64,000 nt of DNA from contig CM053142.1 of assembly GCA_028571685.1 (NCBI GenBank), forward strand, positions 65,931,296 through 65,995,295, in the 5' to 3' direction. Below, piece by piece: positions 55,378 to 64,000 of the stretch (its first letter is position 1; each line of letters opens with the position of its first letter). A program made the position numbers and the translations under genes. The DNA comes from Heterohyrax brucei. Its lineage: Eukaryota > Chordata > Mammalia > Hyracoidea > Procaviidae. A model generated the notes under the pieces. The model made no database searches. It was not told where the DNA came from and worked only from the letters and a program-made list of their open reading frames with translations.

Positions 55378-56112
55378 TGTCTTAGTCGTCTGGTACTGCT
55401 CTAACAGAAATACCGCAAGCAGATGGCTTTAGCAAAGAAAAGTTTATTCTTATGCAGTCCGAATTCAGGGTATGCACTCCAGGGTAAGGCCTTCCGTCTT
55501 TGTTGGCTCTGGCTGGAGGAAAGTCCTTGTGTTGCATCAATCTTTGGTCAGGAAGCATCTTGGCACAAGAACCTCAGGTCTGAAGGATGCACTCCTGGTG
55601 CTGCTTTCTTGATGGCATGAGGTTCTCAACTCTCTGCTTGCTTCCCTTTCCTTTTATCTCTTGTAGGATAAAAGGTGGTGCAAGCCACACTCCAGGGAAA
55701 CTCTTTTTACATTGGAGCAGGGAGGTGATCTTAGGAAGGGTTTTACAGTCCTACCCTTGCCCTCTCTAACATAATTCACTCTGTGAATCACAGGCAGATC
55801 AGGATTAATCACAAACTAGGATTTATGGCATAAGAAAAGCACAAAATGGAGGGCAATCACAGAATACAGGAAATCAAGAACCAAACCAAACCAAACCAAA
55901 CCAAACCAAACCACTGTTGTCGAGTGGGTTCTGACTCATAGTGAGAACTAGTCCATAGAGTTTCTAAGGAGTGCTTGGTGGGTTCGAACTGCCAGCCTTT
56001 TGATTAGCAGCTGTAGTACTTAATCACTACTCTACCAGTGTTTCCACAGGAAATCATGGCCTGGCCAAATTACTACCAGTATTTTTTGGCAGACACAATT
56101 CAAGCCATGACA
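55378..56112 (-). mobile_element. MaLR-type solo LTR, antisense, with SINE insert
   Basis: Begins TGTCTTAGTCGTCTGGTACT and ends CAAGCCATGACA. Flanks GAAGG and CAAGG differ at one base of five. A SINE occupies 55878-56048; without it the LTR is about 560 bases. Closely similar to the copy at 58292. Confidence 0.85.
55878..56048 (-). mobile_element. AfroSINE nested in LTR, with (CCAAA)n tail
   Basis: Antisense. Its tail has expanded into about six CCAAA units (55882-55911), a pentamer microsatellite grown from the TTTGG tail of the SINE. Confidence 0.92.
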
Positions 56113-56295
56113 CAAGGTAAGGAACACCCCCCATGTAGCCTAAATTCATAATCCCTGTGCTAAATTTAGAATCTCAGTGCTCTTGCTTTATAAACTCTGT
56201 GACTGTAAACAAATTAACTTCTTCTCTATGCACCAGCTTTATTATCTACAAAAGATGGATTCTGATGGTGATGATGACTATCTCTTGGGGCGATA

Positions 56296-56493
56296 CCATT
56301 CCAGTACCAGTTGCCTTCAAGTGGATTCTGGCTCATGGTAACCCAATGTGCTGCAGAGTTGAATTGAACTTCATGGGGTTTTCATGGACATAATGTTTCA
56401 GAAGTAGATTGCCAGGCCTCTGGGTGGGTTCAAACCACCAACGTTTTGGTTAATAGCTAACTGCTTAACCACTTGTGTCATCCAGGGACTCCC
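56296..56493 (-). mobile_element. SINE of the second subfamily
   Basis: Antisense: CTTCAAGTGGATTCTGGCTC, CATGGGGTTTTCATGGACAT, GGTTCAAACCACCAACGTTT, head CATCCAGGGACTCC. Confidence 0.82.
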
Positions 56494-56523
56494 ATGGGGT
56501 TATAGTAAGAACGAAATAACATA

Positions 56524-56735
56524 GTAGTGACAGCTAACACTGTTTGTCCTAAGCACCTTTAATGTGTTTTTTAAATCATCACAACAATCTTATGAAGATG
56601 GAACTTAAAAAAACAAAACAAAACAAAACATGTAACAGATACAAATAACTGAGGCTTACACTAGTCGGGGAACTTGTTCTGCAGATGTGAACGATAGAAC
56701 TGAGATTTGACCTTATAGTTCAGATTCCAGAGACT
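56524..56735 (-). mobile_element. MIR with A-rich interruption
   Basis: GTGACAGCTAACACTGTTTG, CATCACAACAATCTTATGAA and CTGAGGCTTACACTAG, interrupted by an (AAAAC)n tract at 56606-56630. Confidence 0.7.
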
Positions 56736-56937
56736 CTCACCACCACCACTATGTTATACAGGCATAACACATAGACTATGAATACCTTGTGCTAACAAGA
56801 TAGCCTCTCAGCAAAGATTAACTATTAATTTCCTTAATCTTGGCACCTATACAAACAAATTAGAATGAAGCAATACAGTCACAGTATAGATTAGTTTAGA
56901 TTAGCTATAAGGAAGAATCTCCTGAGAGTAATGGTTT

Positions 56938-57098
56938 TAAGGAAACTCTGCTGGTACAGTGGTTAAGTGCTATGGCTGTTAACCAGGAGGTCAGAAGTTC
57001 AAATCCAACAGGCACGCCTTGGAAACTATAGGGCAGTTCTACTCTGCCATATAGAGTCACTGTGAGTTAGAATTGAATCAATCGGAATATTTTATTTT
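56938..57098 (+). mobile_element. AfroSINE
   Basis: AAACTCTGCTGGTACAGTGG to GAGTTAGAATTGAATCAATC, followed by a T-rich tail. Confidence 0.9.
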
Positions 57099-57319
57099 AT
57101 TTTTTATAAATTGTGATGCCAAGAGAAGCTGAATATGTTCCCTTTCTTGGAATCTTTAAGTACTGGACAGGTGAGCACAGCCTCCACTTATGGGCAGTCT
57201 GATATGAGAGAGATTGAGAAAAGCACAATGACTTCTTAAACCTTCCTTTTGGATTTCCAGACACCAAAAAATACTAGTTTTCATTCATTAATTTTTTTCT
57301 CTTCTTGTTTCAATGTAAT

Positions 57320-57445
57320 TGCACACTCACACACACACATGAACTGTATGTGTATATATATATATAGGCACACACACACATACATGTATATGTATTTTGT
57401 TCCAGGAATGTTACATTCTTACATATACATGTGTATATATATATG
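57320..57445. repeat. Compound (CA)n/(TA)n microsatellite
   Basis: ACACTCACACACACACAT, then GTATATATATATAGG, then CACACACACATACATG and ATGTGTATATATATATG. Confidence 0.9.
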
Positions 57446-57549
57446 AAAAAATATGAATGTAAGACTCATAGAGCAAAATTCCACTGAAAACCAAAGAAAA
57501 GAGAATGGTTAACTTAATTCATTTGTGGGGATGAAGAGTGATACCAAGT

Positions 57550-57690
57550 TGTACAGCTGGTTGTGAGCAAGAAATAGCGCTTGATTAGAAAGAGCTCTGC
57601 CTTAGACATCTGAGGCCACCCTGGCTCTCCTACCAGCCTCTGTAAGATGACATTAGATGATTTGACTCACCTATCTGAGCATCAGGTTCT
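57550..57690 (+). mobile_element. MIR relic
   Basis: Order of words fits sense MIR (GATTAGAAAGAGCTCTGCCT, CTGGCTCTCCTACCAGC, CTATCTGAGCATCAGGTTCT). Diverged. Confidence 0.5.
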
Positions 57691-57975
57691 TCCTGGGGAA
57701 GTTAGAAGGCCTCTGTGGATATTTTTTTTCTTATGGAAAAAAAAATTCAGTGATTCTATGAATTCCATATTTATTGGAGGACAATTAAGAGTTAATTCAA
57801 AACTTCTTTCTGTGGAATAATAAAATAAAAAACATACAAGATTATGACCGTAAGATAGTGTTGGAGGGCAAAACATCACAAAGTTTAGTAAAGCGAAAAG
57901 AGATTCATAATTGGCATATATTCAAAAGTGTATAAGTGGATAGCAGACAAGCATTCTACCAGAGTTAACTGTTCA

Positions 57976-58142
57976 GATCCAAGGAAATTACAAAATGGAC
58001 AAAAGTAGGAAAACAGATCAGTATGCTGCTACAGCCACGTCTGCCCAAGTCCAAGGAAATACTACAAAATAAGCAAGAATGGAAAAATGGACCAGTATGC
58101 TGCCACAGCCAGGACTCTGCCTGAGTCCAAAGAGTGCTATAG
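57976..58142. repeat. Tandem repeat, about 75-bp unit, 2.2 copies
   Basis: Copies start at 57976, 58049 and 58125 with a TCCAAGGAAAT-type word, each followed by ACAAAAT, a GGAAAA(A) word and CAGTATGCTGC(T/C)ACAGCCA. Copies 1 and 2 differ by scattered substitutions and small gaps; copy 3 is cut short. Confidence 0.85.
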
Positions 58143-58291
58143 AATCATCAGTATGTATTAATGTTACAGCTGGGGAAAACCATTAAAAGTTTCATCTTTT
58201 CACAAATTGGCTAGTAACTAGGACCCTACATTCTGAATTGTTTTTCTTAACAATCATTGGTACCAGTTTTGATAACGACAGCCAGGAGGGC

Positions 58292-58819
58292 TGTTAAGTC
58301 AGCTCGGGCTGCTCTAACAGAAATACCGCAGAGTGGATGACTTTAACAAAGGAAAGTTTATTCTTACACAGTCTGGTAGGCTACAAGTCCAAATTCAGGC
58401 TGTTTGCTCCAGGGAAAGGCTTTTCCCTTGTCGGCTCTGGAGGAAAGTCCAGTATTGCATCAGTCTTTGTCCAGGGAGCATCTTGGCGCAGGAACCTCAG
58501 GTCTGAAGGACGCGCTCTTCTCCCAGTGCTGCTTGCTTGCTTAATGGTATGAAGGTTCCCAAATCTCTGCTTGCTTCTCTTTCCTTTTATCTCTTGCAGG
58601 GTGAAAGGATTCAGGGTGGGGCAATCCATACTCCAGGGAAACTCCCTTTACCGTGGAGCAGGGAGGTGATTTTATAAAAAGATTTACGGTCCCACCCTAA
58701 TCCTTTAACATACAGCATAGGAAAACCACAAAATGGAGGACCGTCACAAGATACTGGGAGTCATGGCCCAGATGCATGGCTACACATATTTTTGGGAGGA
58801 CACAAGTCAACCCACGACA
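58292..58819 (-). mobile_element. MaLR-type solo LTR, antisense, with exact duplication
   Basis: 528 bp from TGTTAAGTCAGCTCGGGCTG to CCCACGACA, flanked by a perfect AGGGC duplication (58287-58291, 58820-58824). Best-delimited LTR in the window. Confidence 0.9.
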
Positions 58820-59041
58820 AGGGCCTTCATTGGTCAAACAAATTTCTATTTACTAACAGAAAAAGATAAGAGTGGAAAGTCTTTAGTGTTTGAGTGGCTT
58901 ATGTGTAAGATTACCTAAGAGATATTTTCCATTTATGTAAGTCTCTCTCAGCTTCTTGTAGTAAGGACTTGCAGTTCTCTTTGTAAAGGTCTGTTATTTC
59001 TCCGGTTAGATTTATTCCTAGGTACTTTATCTTCTTAGGGG

Positions 59042-59865
59042 CTATAGTAAGTGGTGCTGATGTGGTGATTTCTTCATTAATAATCTCGTTGTTGGTATAA
59101 GGAATCCTACTGATTTACTTATGTTTATCTTGTGTCCTGAGACTTTGCTGAACTCTTTTATCAGTTTGAATAGTTTACTTATGAATTCTTTCGGATTCTC
59201 TGTGTATACAATCATATCATCTGCAAATAGCAAGAATTTTACTTCATCTTTGCTGATGCAGATGCCCTTTATTTCTTGGTCTTGTCTAACTGCTCTGGCT
59301 AGAACTTCTAGTGCCATGTTGAATAGAAAAGGTGAGAGTGAGCATCCTGGTCTAATTCCTGTTCTTAGGAGAAATTGTTCCAGTCTCCCTCCATTCATGA
59401 TGACGTAGGCAGTTGGTTTTGTATAAGTGGCCCTTATTGCATTGGGGAATTGGCTGTCTATTCCTATTTCACTGAGAGCTTTTATCACGAATGGGTGTTG
59501 AACTTGATCAAATGCCTTTTCTGCATCAATAGACAAAATCAGGAGATTCTTGTCTTTTGTGTTATTTATGTGGTTGATGACATTAATTGTTTTTCTGATG
59601 TTGAACCAGCTTGCATCCCTGGTATGAATCCAACTTGGTCATGATGGATTATTTTTTGGATATGTTGTTGTATTCTGTTGGCAAGAATTTTGTTGAAGGT
59701 TTTTGCATCTAGACTCATGAGTGATATCTGTCTATATTTCTCCTTTTTTGTTGGATCCTTCCTTGACTTTGGTATCAGAGTTATGTAGGCTTCATAGAAT
59801 GAATTTGGGAGTATTCCATCCCTTTCTATACTGTGAAATTGTCTCAATAGTATTGGAGATAACAC
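59042..59865 (-). pseudogene. L1 ORF2 reverse transcriptase, broken
   Basis: Block 59865-59566 holds the palm entry ([35 protein letters not shown]). Block 59536-59042 starts [16 protein letters not shown] and contains the catalytic [16 protein letters not shown] (about 59230-59185) and [13 protein letters not shown] frame break at 59566-59536 separates them. The catalytic Asp pair is retained, but the protein cannot be complete because the C-terminal domain is gone. Confidence 0.88.
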
Positions 59866-60291
59866 TTTTCTAAAAGCTTGATAGAATTCTGGGTGAAGCC
59901 ATCTGGGCCTGGACTTTTTGTGGCTGGTAGTTTTGGGATGACTTTTTCAATCTCTTCCTTTGGGTTTATTCAGTTGTTCTGCTTCACCTTGTGATAATTT
60001 TGGTAGGTGATATGAATTGAGGAATTTGTCCATTTCCTCTAGGTTTTCAAATTTGTTAAAGTACTGCTCTGTACTGTACAGTATTCTGTTGTGATAGTTT
60101 TGATTTCTATTGGATCTTTTATGACAACTCCCCTCTCATTTCTCATTTGGGTTATTTGTTTCCTTTCCTGTTTTTCTTTAGTAAGTTTAGCCAATCATTT
60201 GTCAATTTTGTTGATCTTTTCAAAAAACCAGCTTTTGTTCTTTTCATTTGTTTCAATTTTTCTTCTGTTCTCTAATTTGTTTAGTACTGCT

Positions 60292-61279
60292 CTAACCTTT
60301 ATGATCTGTTTTCTTCTGGTGCCTGAGGGGTTCATCTGTTGTTCTCTCTTGATCAAGCTGTAGGGTTAGTTCTTTGGTTTGGTTTCTTCCTTCCTTCCAT
60401 ATGTGTGCATTTATGGAGATAAACTGATCGCTGAGCACTGCTTTGGCTGTATCCCATAGGTTCTGGTAGGAAGTGCTTTCATTCTCACTGGAATCCATAA
60501 ATTTCTTTATTTCATCCTTGATTTCTTCTATAACCCATGGCTTTTTGAGCAAAATATTGTTCACTTTCCATGAGTTCCACTTTCTATCTATGTTTTTTCT
60601 GCTATTAATTTTAACTTTTATGGCTTTATGATCTGAGAAGATGCTTTGCATTAATTCAATGGTATGGATCTTGTTGAGAGTTGTTTTATGTCCTAAGACA
60701 TGGTCTATTCTGCAGAATGTTCCATGTACACTGGAGAAGAAGGTGTAGTTGTCCACTGGTGGATAGAAAGTTCTATATATGCCGATAAGGTCTAGTTGAT
60801 TAATTGTGACAATAAGGACTTCTGTGTGTTTATTGAGCTTTTTTCTAGATAATCTGTCCAATATTGAGAGTGGAGTGTTTCATTTTTGAGTGCAGTCAGT
60901 GTTTCTTCAGTGTATTTAGGAGCTTTAATATTAGGTGCATTAATATTTAATATTGTTATGTCCTGCTTTTGTATTGAACCTTTCAGCAATAGTGTCCATC
61001 CTTGTCCATGATGGTGGATTTTACATTAAAATTGATTTAATCTGTGATTAGAATTGCCACACCTGCTCTTCTTTGTTCATTGTTAATTTGATATATATTC
61101 TTCCATCCTTTAATTTTCAGTTTGTTCCTATCTTTAAGTCTAAGATGAGCTTCTTGTAGGCAACATATGGATGGGTCATGTCTTTTGATCCAAGACATCA
61201 CTTGATGTCTCTTTACTGGAACATTCAGTCCATTCACATTCAGTGTAATTATTGATAGATATGTGTTTAGTGCTGTCAT
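60292..61279 (-). pseudogene. L1 ORF2 endonuclease domain, broken
   Basis: Begins at the ORF2 start (61279) with MTALNTYLSIITLNVNGLNV, the apurinic/apyrimidinic-endonuclease fold, and CCLQEAHLRLKD (61179-61140), where the usual QETH is QEAH. After breaks near 61030 and 60860 it continues with SVHGTFCRIDHVLGHK and the catalytic SDHKAIKVKI (about 60640-60610). This domain nicks TTTT/AA targets. Confidence 0.87.
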
Positions 61280-61849
61280 TGTGGTATGTTTATTTTTGCA
61301 TTGATGTTTTCTATGTTGTTCTTATTAATCTGTTCTGGGACATTCTTCTTTGTGAGTTGATTTTTCACCTTTTTCAAGGTTGGTTTTGTGGTTGTTGAGA
61401 CTCCTGTATTACATTTCTTGATTTGTTATGTTGCATCTTTACTGTGCTTTACAGCTTCCCCTATGATCCCCCTTAACAAACTATGTATAAACCCAATTTT
61501 TAATTAATATAAGTCTTATTAGCTTCCTGTCCATCTGGAAGGAGTATAATGACTGTGGTACATTTCTCTTTTTAATATGATGACATCATAGTTTTCATGA
61601 TATGATCACTGGATCATTTCTTTCACTATTATAGTGTTGATTGAGTTTGCAGCCTTCGCTAACTGAGTAGGTTTCTGGGTGATGTGTCCTGTATTTGCTT
61701 CTAAAATATAAAGTTAGTGGTTTCATTCTTCTAAGTGAAGAGATTCTGTCAGCATTTCTTGTAGCTTTGGTTTCGTTTTTACAAAGTCTCTGAGTTTCTG
61801 TTTGTCTGTGAATGTCTTAATTTCATTTTCATATTTGAAAGATAGTTTT

Positions 61850-62450
61850 GCAGGATATATAATTCTTGGTTGGAAGTTCTTCTGCTTCAAGGCTTTGAAT
61901 GTGTCATGCCACTATCTCCATGCCAGCATTGTTTCTGCTGAGAAATCCAGCGAAAGCCTACAGGATTTCCCTCTGAATGTCAACTTTGCTTTGAGTATTG
62001 CTGCCTTTAAGAATTTCTGCTTACATTTCATTTTGTTAAGCTTGATTATAATATGCCTTGGTGTCTTTCTTTTGAGATCTATATTGAATGGTGTTCGATA
62101 TGCATCTTGGATATCTGTATTCTCTTCTTCATAATTTCTGGGAAGTTTTCTGTCAGCAGCTCAGCAAGAATACTCTCTGCATTCACAGGTGTCTCACCCT
62201 GTTTAGAAACTTCAATTAATCATAGATTGTTTCTCTTAATAGAGTCCCACATGTTTCTTAATGTTTCTTCACTTTCTTTGTTTCTTTTTTCTGATTTCTC
62301 CTCATAGGTGCTGGCGTCAGTAGCTCTGTCTTCCAAGTCAGAAATTCTTTTTTCCATTTGTTCCATTCTGTTTTCTTGGCTTTGAATTGAAGTTTTTATG
62401 TCTTTGATTTTGTTCTTGATCTGTTGGTTTTCAGAGTACTGGTGTTCCAT
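61850..62450 (-). pseudogene. L1 ORF1 RNA-binding protein, broken
   Basis: The segment 62450-62220 encodes the coiled coil (KNKIKDIKTSIQSQENRMEQ, MEKRISDLEDRATD) that trimerises ORF1p. Further left come decayed RRM and C-terminal pieces in shifting frames. ORF1p coats L1 RNA in cytoplasmic particles. Confidence 0.82.
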
Positions 62451-62459
62451 CAGATTAAA

Positions 62460-63475
62460 CAGCTTGCTTATTTTTTCATTTTACTCTGATGCATTTTGCA
62501 TAAGGGATCTATATATAATTCCTTTGTACTCACCTTACAGTAGTTTCAGAAAGGTTTCTTTGTCTCAGAAGTTCTTTGGTGCTTTCTTTTCAGGTCCTTC
62601 TAAAGCCATGGGTAATATCTTTGTTATGGTTTTCTCCAGAGTTTGTTGCTTTGGGAGTATCATGTGAGTCAACAGAGGCTTGGAGAGATGCTGTGAGGAT
62701 GGACTGCAGTTGTTTCTCTAGGCCGTCTTAAAATGAAAGATAAAAGGCATCTGACCACTTCCAATGTCAGTCTGGTTTTCAGGTGTACAGGTCCCTCTTC
62801 CCAGACAGCAAAGTCAGCACCTCTATATCCAACTCCAGATGTTATAAACTAGTTCAGAATACAGAAAGGCTACTGTCCTGCTGGCCTGTCCTGCCGGGCC
62901 CCAGCCATAGGTGACACTGTGTAGAATACTGCTTTTCTGCTGGAAAAATGCTCTCCTCTGGGCAGGTGTTCCCTCCCAGTCTAGGAATTAGGTCCAGCTG
63001 AGACCTCCGTATGGGTATATCTACCTCCCAGTGGAACAAGATGGCATCCTGCACAAGCTGCCCGCCTGCCTTGGTACAGTCTACTCCATGGCAGAGGTAG
63101 AAGGAGAGGCCAAAGCTTCCAAGATACACAGAGTCCAAAGCCAGGCTTTCAAAATTTGGCAATTTCACCTGCAAATTCCACCAGCAGTGTGTCTGAAATT
63201 AGCTGCTAGTCAATTCCCAGCTCCACCTGCTGGCTAAGACAGAGAAAAAAAAATTAAAATGGTGAGTTACCTTTGGTCTGTAAAAGCCAGCACTCACCAA
63301 GAGTAGGGGGTCAGCAAAAGAGTGGAAGTTTTCCATTCAGTGGTATGAAGTCCAAATTAACAGCCCTATGTCATATCCTAGGGCTCACTAGGTGTCCAGA
63401 AGACTCTGTTTAATTATCAGTTCAGGTCTTGGTTTCCAGAGGGATTTAGGAAGATGTGTATTTAGTCCACCATCT
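62460..63475 (-). mobile_element. L1 5' UTR and upstream ORF1 region
   Basis: GC-richer than the rest of the element, ending on the plus strand at CCACCATCTTGACTCTGTCA, typical of an L1 promoter end. It has open frames by chance on both strands (62854-63174 minus, 63031-63237 plus). Confidence 0.6.
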
Positions 63476-63864
63476 TGACTCTGTCACTGAGATGTTTCCC
63501 AAGATTATTCTAGCTGTTGTTTGCAGCTCAGGGCCCAGGTGAAGTGTGCTTGTGAGTCCTTGTAGCTGAAGCTGGACCACATTCTCAAGAACAGGGAGTA
63601 ATGATGCCAGTGTTATTTCCTAAATCAGTAAACAAGTGACAAGAAGTCAAAGAAAGCTCTCTATTGCTCCTACCTGGTCACATGTTCCTCTTCATTGGGG
63701 CTGGAGTGAATTTTTGATTTCCACAGAGATAATTGGTTGGAATAGGCACAGAAGAAAGAACTGCTAATCAGGCTTTGAGTGGTGTTACCCAGAAGGAATC
63801 AGTGTTCTCATTAACTGTAGAAGCATTAGCCAGTATGGGTCCACATGGCATAGCTCAAAAACTG
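63476..63864. other. Intronic sequence without recognised feature
   Basis: Nothing supported. Confidence 0.4.
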
Positions 63865-64000
63865 AACTCATTGCCACTGAGTTGATTCTGACTTATAATG
63901 ACCCTATAGATCATAGTAGAACTGCTGCATAGAGTTTCCAAAGAGCTCCTGGAGGATATGAACTACCTACACTTTGGTTAGCAGACATAGCACTTAACCA
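63865..64000 (-). mobile_element. AfroSINE, cut by window end
   Basis: Antisense from the tail (CATTGCCACTGAGTTGATTC) to the start of the head (CATAGCACTTAACCA). Confidence 0.9.

Larger units (their letters stand above)
58920..63475 (-). mobile_element. L1 with 5' region present and 3' end missing, antisense
   Basis: Right to left on the minus strand: 5' UTR (about 63475-62460), ORF1 (62450 to about 61850), inter-ORF and ORF2 start (61279), endonuclease and reverse transcriptase, then an abrupt stop at 58920 within ORF2. The ORF2 C terminus and the 3' UTR found in the copies at 7.7, 35.8 and 40.4 kb are absent. Standard L1 insertion removes the 5' end, so this shape implies a later deletion or recombination. 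Confidence 0.88.
54894..64000 (+). other. GALNT8: GALNT8 intron continuing beyond the window
   Basis: From the donor GTAAGA at 54894 to the end of the window I see no further GALNT8 exon; the next should encode the peptide after LVDDFSSNG. The unique parts are 54894-55372, 56118-56295, 57100-57550, 57690-57975 and 63480-63860. Confidence 0.6.

Noticed and set aside
55378..58819. A provirus bounded by two LTRs
   Set aside because: Each LTR has its own target duplication, and the sequence between holds SINEs, a MIR and a tandem repeat with no gag, pol or env remains.
62854..63237. Overlapping open frames near the right end as a gene
   Set aside because: They lie in the L1 5' UTR, which is GC-richer and open by chance.
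1..64000. CRISPR array, operon or prophage
   Set aside because: Regular spaced repeats are absent, genes have introns and the repeats are mammalian transposons.

Overview
The window is a piece of mammalian nuclear genome, very probably from a proboscidean (elephant) or a close afrotherian relative. Three things point there: dozens of copies of the tRNA-derived AfroSINE family, LINEs of the RTE/BovB type whose 3' ends match the SINE tails, and an L1 family with a distinctive 3' UTR. I recognise these families from memory; no search was run. The region is AT-rich and intron-dominated, with no CpG island and no bacterial or viral gene architecture.

Two host genes are supported, both on the + strand and in the order of human chromosome 12p13. 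At the left is the end of NDUFA9, the 39-kDa subunit of mitochondrial complex I: its penultimate exon (2134-2200), an 8-kb last intron, and the terminal exon with stop codon (10269-10439) and poly(A) signal. About 15 kb downstream lies GALNT8, a type II Golgi GalNAc-transferase-like protein: a first coding exon (25785 to about 25993) and, after a 29-kb intron, a 167-bp exon with canonical splice sites (54727-54893) for the start of the catalytic domain. The window ends inside the next GALNT8 intron. I could not find the stem-region sequence expected between these two exons, and the first exon lacks an obvious donor where homology stops, so intactness of GALNT8 is open.

Nearly everything else is transposon sequence. 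1-10.3 kb (NDUFA9 introns): SINEs, an L2 relic, an antisense L1 3' end, and a young truncated L1 with a perfect 17-bp target-site duplication (7722-9753). 10.5-25.7 kb (intergenic): MER5-like hAT relics, LTRs, an L1 containing a SINE containing an LTR (16.1-19.5 kb), and an RTE reverse-transcriptase fragment (19.5-20.7 kb). 26-54.7 kb (first GALNT8 intron here): two more RTE fragments, a 4-kb antisense L1 (35.8-39.8 kb), a Tigger/pogo transposon relic (41.2-43.06 kb), an internally deleted mariner with both inverted repeats (45690-46247), and dense SINE clusters. 55-64 kb: two antisense MaLR-type solo LTRs, a 75-bp tandem repeat, and an L1 with its 5' side present but its 3' end missing (58.9-63.5 kb).

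The two host genes have no evident functional link; they are neighbours by conserved synteny. The interplay visible here is among the mobile elements: RTE LINE 3' ends and SINE tails are alike, consistent with the LINE machinery mobilising the SINEs, and the nesting gives a readable relative chronology (L2/MIR/MER5/Tigger first, then old L1, then SINE, RTE and LTR, with the 7.7-kb L1 among the latest). I found no convincing previously undescribed biological system; the best leads are the possible decay of GALNT8 and a few unexplained non-repeat blocks.
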